A stretch of DNA of 64,000 nucleotides from the NCBI RefSeq assembly GCF_004342665.1, contig NZ_SMBY01000001.1, positions 124,001 to 188,000 on the forward strand, written 5' to 3'. Shown in pieces: positions 1 to 9,542 of the stretch. A model generated the notes under the pieces. The model was not told where the DNA came from. It did not search any database and saw nothing but the letters and a program-made list of their open reading frames with translations. The first letter of the stretch is position 1. Each line of letters begins with the position of its first letter. The translations under genes and the position numbers were made by a program. Source of the stretch: Samsonia erythrinae. GTDB taxonomy: Bacteria > Pseudomonadota > Gammaproteobacteria > Enterobacterales > Enterobacteriaceae.

Positions 1-376
1 TTTCTGTATTGAGACGCTTGGAACGGCGATCGGCCCATTGCTGAAGCGAAAGATGCAAGGCCGCGCGCAGCGCGCCTTCATGTTCCAGCATCCTTGGGTA
101 GGCGAAACGCAACAGTTCGGAAACGCGCGCGTTGGCGTTCGGCTGTGTAGGACGCCACGCAAGAATCGGTCCCAGACTTTCGCCCACCACCGCAGAAACC
201 AGCGCGCTTTGCGTCGGGAAGTACCGGTAGGCCGTCGCACGTGAAAGTTGAGCCGCAGAGGCAATGTCGGTAATGGAGGGAAATATACCCTGGTCAAACA
301 TATTCATGGCGGTATCAATTAGCAAACGGCGGGTTTTTGCCCGCGTCGATGTCAGTTTTTCGTCCCGTTCAATCAC
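1..376 (-). CDS. TetR-family transcriptional regulator (C-terminus outside window)
   Basis: About 125 N-terminal residues are present; the rest runs off the left edge. An N-terminal helix-turn-helix is visible at roughly residues 28-52, with the TetR signature around ITDIASAAQLSRATAYRYFP, followed by the start of a helical ligand domain. The start chosen is GTG at 374-376, with GAGG five bases upstream; no in-frame ATG is available. The gene diverges from the UPF0261/TIM-barrel pair at 664-2732, so by the usual TetR arrangement it probably represses that pair and itself. The ligand cannot be inferred. Family assignment is firm, function is not. Confidence 0.85.
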   Translation of the reverse strand, partial: MIERDEKLTSTRAKTRRLLIDTAMNMFDQGIFPSITDIASAAQLSRATAYRYFPTQSALVSAVVGESLGPILAWRPTQPNANARVSELLRFAYPRMLEHEGALRAALHLSLQQWADRRSKRLNTE

Positions 377-509
377 ATAGACCTCATTGAATTTTTCGGG
401 CCGGGTGCTTCCGGTCGGCCGACGTCAGTGCCTGAACTATAGCAAACGGAATGATTCTTGTGCTACGTCAAGCTTTCTTACTATGAACCTATTGCCATAC
501 ATAACGTTT

Positions 510-525
510 TGGGACTTTCGTCTCA
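510..525. promoter_or_regulatory. Candidate TetR operator, copy 1
   Basis: TGGGAC-TTTC-GTCTCA, an imperfect inverted repeat with six-base arms and one mismatch. A second copy of the same pattern lies at 552-567, 42 bases away centre to centre (about four helical turns). Both lie in the gap between the TetR gene and the divergent UPF0261 gene. Assignment to this TetR is inference. Confidence 0.45.
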
Positions 526-551
526 TTTAGTAATTTAATGATTTGTCTTTA

Positions 552-567
552 TGATACTTACGTCTCA
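552..567. promoter_or_regulatory. Candidate TetR operator, copy 2
   Basis: TGATAC-TTAC-GTCTCA, second copy of the pattern at 510-525 (shared TGnnAC-N4-GTCTCA, also visible as the direct repeat ACTTnCGTCTCA). It lies about 96 bases before the start codon at 664, in an AT-rich stretch suited to a promoter. Confidence 0.45.
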
Positions 568-663
568 ATATGGCGATAAATTAAGCTTTTCTGTTTTCAA
601 TCTTTGTTATTACTCTTTATATCAAACTGTTAATGGTTTTGCTAAGGGTGGGAGGGATACCAG

Positions 664-1902
664 ATGGGACGTGGCGTCGGCAGAATTTATATCGCAAGCA
701 CGGCAGATACTAAAGGGAAAGAACAGCTTTATGTTCGCGACCTGATTGCCGCCACCGGTTTGGAAACCGTCATGGTCGATCTCTCAACGACGGCGCCATC
801 AACACGTTCGCCGGAGATGGAGACGGTAGATATCCGTGCCGAAACCGTCGCGTCTTTCCATCCGCAGGGCGCATCGGCGGTGTTTTGTCAGGACCGAGGG
901 CAGGCGATTAATGGGATGGCCGCCGCGTTTGAGCGCTTTATGCTGTCTCGTAATGATGTGGCTGGTGTGCTGGGGCTTGGCGGCTCCGGCGGCACGGCGC
1001 TGATCACCCCCGCGATGCAGGCGCTGCCGATTGGCCTGCCAAAGTTGATGGTATCGACAATGGCATCCGGTGATATTTCCGGCTATATCGGTGCCAGCGA
1101 TATCAGCATGATGTATTCCGTTACCGATGTGGCGGGTCTGAACCGTATTTCCCGTCAGGTTCTTGGCAACGCGGCGCATCAGATTGCCGGCGCCGTGAAG
1201 TTTCATATCCAGAAGGCGAGTGAAGACAAACCGGCGATTGGGCTGACGATGTTTGGCGTCACGACGCCGTGTATTCAGGAAGCCTGCCGCGCGCTGGAAA
1301 CGGCGTTTGATTGTCTGGTTTTTCATGCGACCGGCAGCGGCGGGAAAGCGATGGAAAAGCTGGTGGACAGCCATTTGCTTTCCGGCGTGCTCGACGTCAC
1401 CACGACAGAGGTATGCGATTTATTGTTTGACGGCGTGCTGGCCTGCGGGCCGGAACGGTTTGATGCGATAGCGAGGACGCAGGTGCCTTATGTCGCTTCG
1501 TGCGGCGCGCTGGATATGGTGAACTTTGGCGATCCCGCCAGCGTGCCGAAGAAATATGCACATCGCCTGTTTTACCATCATAACGCGCAGGTCACTCTGA
1601 TGCGCACCACTGTCGATGAAAACATCGCTCTGGCGCGGTGGATTGGGGAGAAACTTAACCGCTGTGAAGGGGAGGTGCGCTTTCTGATCCCCGAAGAGGG
1701 ATTCTCCGCGCTGGACGCGCCGGATCAGGCGTTTTGGCACCCTGAAGCGCGCACGGCGTTTATCAGCACGCTGGAGGGCGTCGTGCAGCAAACGGCAAAA
1801 CGACAGATTATTCGTCTGCCTTTCCATATTAACGATCCTTTATTTGCCCACGCGGCTGTCGACACGTTTCGGGCGCTTATGAAGCAACAGGGAGAAGCAT
1901 AA
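664..1902 (+). CDS. UPF0261 / Tm-1-like ATP-binding protein
   Basis: 412 residues, full length for the UPF0261 (Tm-1-like) family; the plant member Tm-1 is a tomato mosaic virus resistance protein, while the bacterial role is unknown. A glycine-rich loop GLGGSGGT is at residues 104-111, consistent with the nucleotide-binding N-terminal domain, and the C-terminal half matches the second Tm-1 domain. GGGAGGG lies about six bases before the ATG. The stop overlaps the next start by one base (TAATG), so the two genes are translationally coupled. In the family these two proteins usually occur together and are thought to act as a pair. No substrate is known. Confidence 0.85.
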   Translation: MGRGVGRIYIASTADTKGKEQLYVRDLIAATGLETVMVDLSTTAPSTRSPEMETVDIRAETVASFHPQGASAVFCQDRGQAINGMAAAFERFMLSRNDVAGVLGLGGSGGTALITPAMQALPIGLPKLMVSTMASGDISGYIGASDISMMYSVTDVAGLNRISRQVLGNAAHQIAGAVKFHIQKASEDKPAIGLTMFGVTTPCIQEACRALETAFDCLVFHATGSGGKAMEKLVDSHLLSGVLDVTTTEVCDLLFDGVLACGPERFDAIARTQVPYVASCGALDMVNFGDPASVPKKYAHRLFYHHNAQVTLMRTTVDENIALARWIGEKLNRCEGEVRFLIPEEGFSALDAPDQAFWHPEARTAFISTLEGVVQQTAKRQIIRLPFHINDPLFAHAAVDTFRALMKQQGEA

Positions 1903-2732
1903 TGTCAGGTATCTGTCGTCAGACGTTGCTGACGAAATTTCGTGAAATGATCGCCCGCCGTGAACCGATTATCGGCGGCGGTGCGGGGACGGGCCTTTCC
2001 GCAAAATGTGAAGAGGCCGGCGGCATTGACCTGATCGTGATCTATAACTCCGGGCGCTATCGTATGGCGGGGAGGGGGTCGCTGGCGGGCCTGCTGGCTT
2101 ACGGTAACGCGAATGAGATCGTCGTGGATATGGCGAAGGAAGTCCTGCCTGTGGTGAAGCAAACGCCGGTATTGGCAGGGGTGAACGGTACCGATCCTTT
2201 TTGCCAGTTCGATAAATTCCTGGACGATCTGAAAGCGATGGGGTTTTCTGGCGTGCAAAATTTCCCGACGGTCGGGCTGATTGACGGCAAATTTCGCGCC
2301 AATCTGGAAGAAACCGGCATGGGATACGCGCTGGAGGTGGACATGATTCGGCTGGCGCATGAGAAAGACATGCTGACCACGCCTTATGTCTTCAGCGCGG
2401 AAGATGCGGTCGCAATGACCCGCGCGGGGGCGGATATCATTGTGCCGCACATGGGGCTCACCACCGGCGGCAAGATTGGTGCGGAAACGTCGCTCAATCT
2501 GGCGGATTGCGTTCCGTTGATTAACCACTGGGCGGATGCAGCGAAAGCTATTCGTCAGGATGTGATCGTGCTCTGTCATGGCGGGCCGATTTCAACACCG
2601 GAGGATGCGCAGTTTATTATGGCGCACTGTCCGCAGTGCGATGGTTTTTACGGCGCCAGCTCCATGGAGCGGCTGCCGACGGAAACGGCGTTAATGGCAA
2701 CGACACAGCAGTTCAAAAAAATTAAGCGTTAA
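1902..2732 (+). CDS. PEP-hydrolase-like TIM-barrel protein
   Basis: 276 residues of the family annotated as phosphoenolpyruvate hydrolase / TIM-barrel signal transduction protein, related to the PEP mutase/isocitrate lyase fold group. A glycine-rich stretch near residues 25-32 (IIGGGAGTG) and the motif [21 protein letters not shown] are typical of the family. It overlaps the UPF0261 gene by one base and forms a two-gene unit with it, opposite the TetR regulator. Enzymatic activity is not established for this family as far as I know, so the name should be read as fold-based. Note that true phosphonate enzymes (PepM, Ppd) are encoded 8-9 kb away. Confidence 0.8.
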   Translation: MSGICRQTLLTKFREMIARREPIIGGGAGTGLSAKCEEAGGIDLIVIYNSGRYRMAGRGSLAGLLAYGNANEIVVDMAKEVLPVVKQTPVLAGVNGTDPFCQFDKFLDDLKAMGFSGVQNFPTVGLIDGKFRANLEETGMGYALEVDMIRLAHEKDMLTTPYVFSAEDAVAMTRAGADIIVPHMGLTTGGKIGAETSLNLADCVPLINHWADAAKAIRQDVIVLCHGGPISTPEDAQFIMAHCPQCDGFYGASSMERLPTETALMATTQQFKKIKR

Positions 2733-2814
2733 TACATTTTTTGGGGCTTGATACTTAACCGATGTTCTAAACAGGAATAAAGGTGGGTGAATATTGCGCC
2801 AATATCAGGGGAAA

Positions 2815-2838
2815 CGCGGCCAGAGCCTGGTGGCCGCG
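2815..2838. terminator. Hairpin after the TIM-barrel gene
   Basis: CGCGGCCA / TGGCCGCG, a perfect 8-bp stem with an eight-base loop, lying between the convergent TIM-barrel gene and phnP. No T-run follows, so it may be a weak terminator or an mRNA-end hairpin. The rest of the 2733-2987 gap shows no convincing gene. Confidence 0.4.
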
Positions 2839-2987
2839 AGCATGCAAGTAAAAGTAATAATGAAGATAAGAACACGGTGCGTGAATGCTTCACCCGATGC
2901 GCGATGCCTTTTTAAAGCTGCTGAATTCTCAGCGTGGGGCTTCAGCGAACGTGACGCCCATCGCTCATCTGTGGTTATCTCTGAACC

Positions 2988-3770
2988 TTATCCGAACACG
3001 ATAGTTTGATTGTCATAGGCGATCTCCATGCCTGTCGGCAGTGAATGTGATAGCAGCCACTCATCCAGCGAGTGATCGATATGCGTAAGCAGGAAACGTT
3101 TGGGGCGTAACCGGTTATATAAGACCGTAGCGCTGTTGATGTCGTTATGATTTTTGTCTGGCGTGTCGAGTGGCGGGTAAGTGCAATCTATAATGACGCC
3201 GTCGAGCGGCTGTTGACAGAGAAAAGCCAGAGAGCGTTCCGGAAGCCCTCGTGTGTCGGTCAGATAAGCCAACTGAACCTTTTCACCACGAATGAGATAG
3301 CCCCAGGTTAGACGAGAGTGCTGAAGAGGGATCGGTATCACGGTCAAAGGGCCTAGCGTATAACGGGAAAAAGGGGTGGGTAAAAACTGAAAATCCAGCA
3401 GGCCGGGGTGTTTGAAGAGATCGTCGCACCCCTTTGGGTCGGGCGGGGAAAATACCGGGATCCGGGGACCGTTACTCCAGCGCAGAGGAAAAAGACCCTG
3501 TACATGGTCCATATGATAATGCGTGAGTAAAATTCGCTGTCGTGGCGGCTCGTCGCGATCGGCGTCCAAAAGCCCCAGTGATAATAGATCCGCCCCGGCG
3601 TCGAGTAGTGTGCGGTCATTGCCGCATTGGATCAGCGCGCTACACGGGCGACGCAAGAACGCAGTGAATTGTCTTGCCTGCTGGCAACCCTGGCAATTGC
3701 AGCCAAACAGCGGCGCTGCCCGCACGCCTCCGGTGCCAATGAAAGTAAGTGATAAGGGGGAATCGACCAC
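2988..3770 (-). CDS. phnP: Phosphoribosyl 1,2-cyclic phosphate phosphodiesterase PhnP
   Basis: 260 residues of the metallo-beta-lactamase fold. PhnP opens the 5-phosphoribosyl 1,2-cyclic phosphate left by C-P lyase to ribose 1,5-bisphosphate. Metal-binding HYHMDH is at residues 84-89 (H84, H86, D88, H89), and a late LTHIDHS histidine pair is present. The extra zinc-site cysteines C24, C26 and C29 typical of PhnP are visible near the N-terminus. It is the last gene of the leftward phn cluster, 11 bases after phnN. Its product feeds PhnN, which lies directly upstream. Confidence 0.95.
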   Translation of the reverse strand: MVDSPLSLTFIGTGGVRAAPLFGCNCQGCQQARQFTAFLRRPCSALIQCGNDRTLLDAGADLLSLGLLDADRDEPPRQRILLTHYHMDHVQGLFPLRWSNGPRIPVFSPPDPKGCDDLFKHPGLLDFQFLPTPFSRYTLGPLTVIPIPLQHSRLTWGYLIRGEKVQLAYLTDTRGLPERSLAFLCQQPLDGVIIDCTYPPLDTPDKNHNDINSATVLYNRLRPKRFLLTHIDHSLDEWLLSHSLPTGMEIAYDNQTIVFG

Positions 3771-3781
3771 CGTGGGCCTCC

Positions 3782-4336
3782 TTATTTAACGGCTGTTGAC
3801 GCCATCCAGTCCCAAAACATTCTGACCGTATTGTCCAATGGGCCGCTATTTGGCAGCCGTACGCAGGTTGGGGGCAGTACGCTTTGGTAATCGTCCGCCC
3901 GTTGCAGCCGCTCCTGTATTTGTTCCGCATTTTCCCTGCCGCGTTGTTGCAACCGTTGTCTGAGAATATCGGCGGGAACGGTTAAACAAAGCGGAAGCAA
4001 GCTGGGGCCATAGCGGGCTTCGGCCTGTGGCAGATAGGCGCGCGAGCCGTTGACGATAACGCTGAGTCCTTTTTCCAGCCACAGATCGATTTCGATACCG
4101 ACGCCGTAATATAGCTGATGCGCCTGCCATGACAGGCAGAACAGCCCGCGCTGCTGACGATAGAGAAAATCGTGCTTGCTCAGTGCGATATGATTTTCGC
4201 CTCCTGAAGAGGCCGGACGCGTAATGTAGCGATGTGCAATCAGCAATTGACGGGCGCTGGCCTGAGGCGCCAGCGCGGTTAACAGACTATCCTTGCCACA
4301 GCCCGATGCGCCAATCAGATAAATGAGTCTGGCCAT
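3782..4336 (-). CDS. phnN: Ribose 1,5-bisphosphate phosphokinase PhnN
   Basis: 184 residues, the usual length. PhnN phosphorylates ribose 1,5-bisphosphate to PRPP, which closes the C-P lyase salvage route. A Walker A loop GASGCGKDS is at residues 9-17, in a guanylate-kinase-like fold. Its ATG overlaps the phnM stop by one base (TAATG), indicating translational coupling. PhnP follows. No anomaly seen. Confidence 0.95.
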   Translation of the reverse strand: MARLIYLIGASGCGKDSLLTALAPQASARQLLIAHRYITRPASSGGENHIALSKHDFLYRQQRGLFCLSWQAHQLYYGVGIEIDLWLEKGLSVIVNGSRAYLPQAEARYGPSLLPLCLTVPADILRQRLQQRGRENAEQIQERLQRADDYQSVLPPTCVRLPNSGPLDNTVRMFWDWMASTAVK

Positions 4337-5472
4337 TAGTAGACCCTTTCACCTTGCCGCCACACGGACTGGATGTAAGGCTGCTGCTGGTGTGTTTTTA
4401 CCAGTAGCAGGTCAGCACGCAGACCGATAGCGAGGGTTCCTCTGTCATCAAATCCCAGTGCCTGAGCGGGATGGCGCGTGGCCATGGCGACACTTTGCGG
4501 CAGCGTGTGAGGTAATGTTTCATCCCCTGCGATTTTGAAAACGGCATCCAGCAAGCTGACGGGAAAATAATCTGAAGAGAGTATCGTGAGTACGTCTTCG
4601 TGGGCCAGTTGCAGCGCGGAAACATTGCCGGAGTGTGATTTACCGCGCACGACGTTCGGTGCGCCCATCATCACCTGGAGATGTTTTTGGTAGGCAAGGC
4701 GAGCAGCCTCCAGCGTCGTCGGGAATTCGGCAATGTTTACGCCCAGAGCATAAGACTCATCGATGTGCGCTTCGGTGGCGTCATCATGGCTGGACAGCGG
4801 GAGTCCGAGTTCGCGGCATTGGGCAGCAATGGATTCACGATTAGGCTGCGACCACTGTGCGGCGAAGTCGAGCTGCTGTTGGGTAAATTCATCCATCTGG
4901 CTATTGGTCAGATGGTATTTCCCTTGATAGTAGGTGCGGTATTTTTCTCGCGAAATAAATTGACGTTGCCCCGGTGAATGATCCATCAGAGAAACCAGAT
5001 GCAGCTCAGGCAGCGATTTCAGCTTTTCGAACAGCGGAAGCGTGGTGTTGTGCGGTAGTTCGCAGCGTAAATGGATGTAGTGGTCGGCACGGTTAAGCGT
5101 GTTTTTTCGCGAAAATTGAATGGCATCAATCATCGTCTGAAGGTTTTCCATGCGGTGCCCGCCGGCACGAACATCGCCAATGGCGATGGCATCAAGTACG
5201 GTAGTTATACCGCTGCTGATGATGCCCGCGTCATGGCTTTTCATCGCCGAGGCCGCAGGCCAACTGACGCCGGGACGCGGTGTGAAACATTTGTCCAGAT
5301 TGTCGGTATGCAGCTCAATCAGACCGGGTAATAACCAATTTCCCTCACCGTCCAGCGCGGCGGGTAAACGGCTTGGCGTATCGGAAATGTCGCGGATCAT
5401 GCCGTTATCAATATGGATTGAACCGAAAATGACATCACTGGCGGTAACGATATGGACATTATTGATAATCAT
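4336..5472 (-). CDS. phnM: Alpha-D-ribose 1-methylphosphonate 5-triphosphate diphosphatase PhnM
   Basis: 378 residues, amidohydrolase fold. PhnM removes diphosphate from the ribose 1-phosphonate 5-triphosphate made by the PhnGHI(L) complex, giving the substrate of PhnJ. The metal-site motif [11 protein letters not shown] is at about residues 48-58 (H55, D57), followed by the [18 protein letters not shown] stretch conserved in PhnM. The gene begins three bases after the phnL stop and overlaps phnN by one base. Length and motifs match E. coli PhnM. Confidence 0.95.
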   Translation of the reverse strand: MIINNVHIVTASDVIFGSIHIDNGMIRDISDTPSRLPAALDGEGNWLLPGLIELHTDNLDKCFTPRPGVSWPAASAMKSHDAGIISSGITTVLDAIAIGDVRAGGHRMENLQTMIDAIQFSRKNTLNRADHYIHLRCELPHNTTLPLFEKLKSLPELHLVSLMDHSPGQRQFISREKYRTYYQGKYHLTNSQMDEFTQQQLDFAAQWSQPNRESIAAQCRELGLPLSSHDDATEAHIDESYALGVNIAEFPTTLEAARLAYQKHLQVMMGAPNVVRGKSHSGNVSALQLAHEDVLTILSSDYFPVSLLDAVFKIAGDETLPHTLPQSVAMATRHPAQALGFDDRGTLAIGLRADLLLVKTHQQQPYIQSVWRQGERVY

Positions 5473-5475
5473 GCT

Positions 5476-6192
5476 TTATCCCTTCTCAGATACATTTTCT
5501 TGCAGCGTGAACAGGCGATCGGACACCTTTTCCCGGATTTCGCGGTCATGAAAAATGCCGATGATCGCAGTATCGCGCTGCTTGGCTTCCAGAATCAGTT
5601 CTGCCACCGTTTGGCGGTTTTTATCGTCCAGCGAGGCCGTCGGTTCATCCAGCAGCAGGATGGGGTAGTGGGAAATAAAACCTCTGGCAATATTAATGCG
5701 CTGCTGTTCCCCGCCGGAAAACGTCGAGGGCGCCAGTGACCACAGCCGTTTGGGAATGCGTAATCGCGCCAGTAGCTGACGGGCGCGTTCCGCACTTTCC
5801 TTCCTCTCAATACCTTGTTCGATCAAGGGTTGCATCACGATATCTAACGTACTGATGCGAGGGATAACGTGCAGAAACTGGCTTACCCAGCCTAACGTTT
5901 CCCGCCGAATCGCGAAGATCGTGCGTGCTGGCGCAGTGACTATGTTTATGGGCGTTTGGTGATGTGTAACCCAGATCGAACCGCTATCCGCCTGATAATT
6001 TGCATAGAGCGTGCGTAATAGTGTCGATTTACCGCAACCGGATTGCCCATGAAGGGCGACGCACTCGCCTTTTTTCGCGTTAAGGTTGATGTTGGAGAGA
6101 ACGGGTAAACGCGCCCCGTCCTGATTATGCAAAACGAATGTTTTTGACAGATTTTCAACGTTGATTTGTATGGCCGGTGTAACCTGATACAT
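5476..6192 (-). CDS. phnL: C-P lyase ABC-type ATPase PhnL
   Basis: 238 residues with a complete ABC ATPase set: Walker [11 protein letters not shown], signature FSGGEQQR and Walker [12 protein letters not shown]. PhnL belongs to the C-P lyase system and is needed with PhnGHI for formation of the ribose 1-phosphonate intermediate; it is not a transporter subunit. The start is placed at the ATG at 6192 because GGGAGGG lies six bases before it; an upstream in-frame ATG at 6207 overlaps that ribosome-binding site. A 66-base gap separates it from phnK, the largest gap within the phn core. Confidence 0.94.
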   Translation of the reverse strand: MYQVTPAIQINVENLSKTFVLHNQDGARLPVLSNINLNAKKGECVALHGQSGCGKSTLLRTLYANYQADSGSIWVTHHQTPINIVTAPARTIFAIRRETLGWVSQFLHVIPRISTLDIVMQPLIEQGIERKESAERARQLLARLRIPKRLWSLAPSTFSGGEQQRINIARGFISHYPILLLDEPTASLDDKNRQTVAELILEAKQRDTAIIGIFHDREIREKVSDRLFTLQENVSEKG

Positions 6193-6258
6193 GGATGTCC
6201 CTCCCATAAATGTCGTCGATACGTGTGACGGGATCCCCCGCGCGGTCCCCTTATAGGG

Positions 6259-7044
6259 TCATACCAAAACGGATGAAGTCAGTAGCTGGGTATAGGGGTG
6301 AAGCGGGTCGTCGAGAACGCGGTCGGTCAGCCCGCTTTCTACAATTTTCCCTTTTTGCATCACCATCAATCGATGTGTCAGGAGTCTGGCTACCCCCAAG
6401 TCGTGAGTAACAATGACGACGGCCAGCTTCATGTCGACAACCAGACTACGCAGCAGGTCCAGCAGCCGGGCCTGAACGGAAACGTCTAACCCGCTGGTGG
6501 GTTCATCCATGAAGATCAGGCGGGGGGAGGTGACCAGATTGCAGGCAATTTGCAGGCGTTGCTGCATCCCCCCTGAAAACGCAACGGGTTTGTCATCCAG
6601 CCGATTAAGGGGAATTTCGACATATTCGAGCCATTTCGCCGCTTCCTGACGGATGTTCCCGTAATGGCGCTGGCCGATGGCCATCAGTCTTTCGCCAATG
6701 TTTCCGCCCGCCGATATTTGCGGGCGCAGACCGTCCAGCGCGTGTTGATACACGACTCCCCACTCATGGCGGAGTAATTGCCGGCGCCGATTTTCGCTAA
6801 TGGCATAAACGTCCAGCGTTTCCTCGTCGGTGTGGCCATACGTGACTTGACCGTGCTGTGGAAGCAACTGGCCGCTTAATGCTCTGAGCAGGGTGCTTTT
6901 GCCCGAACCCGACTCACCAACGATGCCTAATACTTCACCGGGATAGAGTTCAAAAGACACGTCGGAAAATCCGGTGTCCGGGGTGTAGAGATAGGTCAGT
7001 TCCCGCACGCTGAGCAACGGTGCGGTGGATAATGATAGTTTCAT
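6259..7044 (-). CDS. phnK: C-P lyase ABC-type ATPase PhnK
   Basis: 261 residues with Walker A GESGSGKST, signature FSGGMQQRLQIA and Walker B LIFMDEPTSGLD. PhnK binds the PhnGHIJ core complex through PhnJ. The start is the ATG at 7044, which overlaps the phnJ stop (ATGA); a longer reading with 16 extra residues would extend well into phnJ and is not favoured. It resembles dipeptide-type ABC ATPases but is recognisable as PhnK from its context between phnJ and phnL. Confidence 0.94.
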   Translation of the reverse strand: MKLSLSTAPLLSVRELTYLYTPDTGFSDVSFELYPGEVLGIVGESGSGKSTLLRALSGQLLPQHGQVTYGHTDEETLDVYAISENRRRQLLRHEWGVVYQHALDGLRPQISAGGNIGERLMAIGQRHYGNIRQEAAKWLEYVEIPLNRLDDKPVAFSGGMQQRLQIACNLVTSPRLIFMDEPTSGLDVSVQARLLDLLRSLVVDMKLAVVIVTHDLGVARLLTHRLMVMQKGKIVESGLTDRVLDDPLHPYTQLLTSSVLV

Positions 7045-7892
7045 AACCCCTGTTCCTCTTGATGTTGTTGGCAGAAGTCGGTGTCCGAGCACACAAACAT
7101 GCGTTTCCCGCGATCGTCCAGCACGACCTCATCGAGAAAACTGTGCCGTGAACCGCATAGCGCACAGGGTTGCTCCCATTGCTGTACGGTGAAAGGATGA
7201 TCTTCAAAATCAAGACTCTTCACCTCAGTAAAGGGCGGCAATGCATAAATGCGTTTTTCCCGCCCGGCGCCGAAGAGTTGCAGGGCCGGCATCATATGCA
7301 TTTTGGGGTTGTCAAATTTGGGAATGGGGGACGGATCCATCACATAGCGTCGGTTAACCAGCACGGGATAGGCATACGTCGTCGCAATGTGGCCGTAGTG
7401 CGCGATGTCTTCATAGAGCTTTACATGCATTACACCGTATTCTTCCAGCGCATGCATTTTGCGCGTTTCCGTTTCCCGCGGTTCGATAAAACGCAGCGGT
7501 TCAGGGATAGGCACCTGAAACACGATGATTTGCCCGTTTTTCAGTGGCGTTTCAGGGATGCGATGGCGGGTTTGTATCAGCGTGGCTTGCGCGGTATGCG
7601 TGGTCGTTTTCGCTTGCGTTACCCGCTGGAAGAAGTGGCGGATTGACACGGCGTTAGTAGTATCGTCAGATCCTTGATCGATCACTTTCAGGGTGTCATC
7701 GTGACCAATCAGACTGGCGGTGACCTGAATACCGCCGGTGCCCCACCCGTAAGGCATCGGCATTTCCCGCCCGCCAAAGGGCACCTGGAACCCAGGGATC
7801 GCGACCGCTTTTAAAATCGCCCGGCGGATCATGCGCTTACTCTGTTCGTCGAGGTAGCCCATGTTATAACCGGTTAACTGGGTGTTATTCAT
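7041..7892 (-). CDS. phnJ: Carbon-phosphorus lyase PhnJ (radical SAM-type)
   Basis: 283 residues. PhnJ cleaves the C-P bond of ribose 1-phosphonate 5-phosphate with S-adenosylmethionine and an iron-sulfur cluster. Four cysteines are at C243, C246, C268 and C274 (CALC and CSDTDFC). They match the three cluster ligands and the thiyl-radical cysteine of the E. coli enzyme (241, 244, 266, 272) with a constant offset of two, so the enzyme should be catalytically intact. The ATG at 7892 overlaps the phnI stop by eight bases with GAGG upstream; the longer ORF start at 7916 is less likely. Confidence 0.96.
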   Translation of the reverse strand: MNNTQLTGYNMGYLDEQSKRMIRRAILKAVAIPGFQVPFGGREMPMPYGWGTGGIQVTASLIGHDDTLKVIDQGSDDTTNAVSIRHFFQRVTQAKTTTHTAQATLIQTRHRIPETPLKNGQIIVFQVPIPEPLRFIEPRETETRKMHALEEYGVMHVKLYEDIAHYGHIATTYAYPVLVNRRYVMDPSPIPKFDNPKMHMMPALQLFGAGREKRIYALPPFTEVKSLDFEDHPFTVQQWEQPCALCGSRHSFLDEVVLDDRGKRMFVCSDTDFCQQHQEEQGL

Positions 7893-8961
7893 GGTATTGA
7901 TCCTCAAAGTCCTCACGCAATTGCCGCAGTAAACTCAGTTCAGACTGAAAATCGACATAGTGGGGGAGTTTCAGGTGAGAGATAAACCCGGATGCGTCCA
8001 CGTTATCTGCATGGGAAAGAACAAACTCTTCATCCTGCGCGGGACTGGTGATCGGTTCCCCGTACTCCGCCGCGCGTAGCGATCTGTCCACCAGCGCCAT
8101 CGACATCGCTTTCCTCTCCGAGCGGCCAAAGACCAGACCATAGCCGCGGGTAAAGCGGGGGATTTCACCGGGAATCGTGCGAATGCTATTGACCATCTCG
8201 CATTCGGTCAGCAGGATTTCGCCGATCGCGATCGGAAAGCCGAGCTCTTCCGGTATGCAGGTCAGGCTGATATAGCCTGTCCGAATCTCGCCCACGAAGG
8301 GGTGATTACGTCCGTATCCACGCTGAATGGAGTAGCCAAGAGAAAGCAGAAACCCCTCATCGGTTCTGACCAACTGTTGTAAACGTGCTGAACGGCTGCA
8401 TGGATAGGTCAGGGGCTGACGGGTGATATCGTCTGGCATGCTTCCGTCGTCAGTCTCTTTTTCGATCAAACCTTCTCGTATCATTAAACTGAAAATGCGC
8501 GGGCTATGCGCCGTATGCTCGCTCTCACGCCGAGGGATTGGGGTCTCCGGCGTTTCATCAAAGAGGGCAAAATTCAGCAGGCGATGGGTGTAATCATAGG
8601 TTGGGCCGAGGACTTGTCCGCCGGGAATATCTTTGTAGATGGCGGAGATACGGCGCTCCAGCCTTATCTCGCCCATATCGAGAGGCTCACTGTTCATAAA
8701 GCGGGAAAGCGTTGTGCGGTAGGCGCGAAGCAGGAAAATCGCCTCGACCAGATCGCCGCTGGCCTGTTTGATTGCCAGAGCGGCCAGGCCGGGATCGTAA
8801 ACCCCGCCTTCATTCATCACGCGCTGTACCCCCAGTTCCAACTGTTGTTCAATCTGGGCGCATTCGACTTCACGTTGAGCATTATCGCCCCGACGCTGGT
8901 GTTCCTGTAGCTGATGCGCGGCGGCGATGGCCTTTTCTCCACCTTTAACGGCGACGTACAT
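7885..8961 (-). CDS. phnI: C-P lyase core subunit PhnI
   Basis: 358 residues (E. coli about 354). PhnI is the catalytic nucleosidase-like subunit that, with PhnG and PhnH, attaches the phosphonate to the ribose of ATP and displaces adenine. The N-terminus MYVAVKGGEKAI and the PCSRSARLQQL stretch are characteristic. Its ATG overlaps the phnH stop by one base (TAATG), and it overlaps phnJ by eight bases at the other end. No disruption seen. Confidence 0.95.
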   Translation of the reverse strand: MYVAVKGGEKAIAAAHQLQEHQRRGDNAQREVECAQIEQQLELGVQRVMNEGGVYDPGLAALAIKQASGDLVEAIFLLRAYRTTLSRFMNSEPLDMGEIRLERRISAIYKDIPGGQVLGPTYDYTHRLLNFALFDETPETPIPRRESEHTAHSPRIFSLMIREGLIEKETDDGSMPDDITRQPLTYPCSRSARLQQLVRTDEGFLLSLGYSIQRGYGRNHPFVGEIRTGYISLTCIPEELGFPIAIGEILLTECEMVNSIRTIPGEIPRFTRGYGLVFGRSERKAMSMALVDRSLRAAEYGEPITSPAQDEEFVLSHADNVDASGFISHLKLPHYVDFQSELSLLRQLREDFEDQYHE

Positions 8962-9542
8962 TAGTTCACCTCCACCTGAGTTGTTCTTGGGATAGCCAGT
9001 AGCTGCTCACCGCAGGTAAAAATAAAATCCAGCCCTTGGGGGAAGTGCGTCGGGCGATGGCAAAGATAGTGAATGAGGGCCTCTGGCAACTGCGCCGATA
9101 GCGTGCGCGTCGTTTTAATTCCCGGACCGCTTAACGTCATTGAGTGTCCGCCGTTGAAGTCCGGGAGCGCCATAATGACCGTGGTGCTTTGGTCCGGGCT
9201 TTCTGTGCTGCCAATGGAAAAATGCCGCAGTAGCGCAGGCGAAAAATCCGCGTCCAGTAACGCATAGGCGGCATGGCTGGCGTCCTGGGTTAAGACGGCA
9301 CCGGTATGAAAACGCAGATTTTCCTGCAACGTGGTTTGGCAAAACGACGGCGCAAGATAAAGTGGGGTGTCATGATCGGAAAGAGTGAGCAGCACCGCGC
9401 AGGCGGCGGGTGACAGGCCGGGCCAGCAAAGATCGGTGTTCAGTGTTACAAGATGTCCCGGCTCGCTCATCGCGGTCAGGATGGCTCTGAAGGATTGCTG
9501 AGCATCGGTAACGGGGTCTGAAAAACCGTTCAGAAGCGCCAT
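8961..9542 (-). CDS. phnH: C-P lyase core subunit PhnH
   Basis: 193 residues (E. coli 194). PhnH is a structural subunit of the PhnGHIJ complex with a PLP-transferase-like fold lacking the cofactor. The N-terminal stretch FSDPVTDAQQSFRAILTAM is typical. One-base overlaps with phnG upstream and phnI downstream (both TAATG) show tight coupling of the four core subunits. Confidence 0.94.
   Translation of the reverse strand: MALLNGFSDPVTDAQQSFRAILTAMSEPGHLVTLNTDLCWPGLSPAACAVLLTLSDHDTPLYLAPSFCQTTLQENLRFHTGAVLTQDASHAAYALLDADFSPALLRHFSIGSTESPDQSTTVIMALPDFNGGHSMTLSGPGIKTTRTLSAQLPEALIHYLCHRPTHFPQGLDFIFTCGEQLLAIPRTTQVEVN

Noticed and set aside
551..745. 64-codon ORF upstream of the UPF0261 gene
   Set aside because: Covers operator-like repeats and runs into the UPF0261 gene in another frame; no ribosome-binding site or family match.
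2794..3009. 71-codon ORF between the TIM-barrel gene and phnP
   Set aside because: Contains the hairpin at 2815-2838, overlaps the phnP end and shows no family features.
6192..6259. PhnK and PhnL as phosphonate importer ATPases
   Set aside because: Context and family place them in the C-P lyase complex; no membrane or binding-protein genes accompany them.
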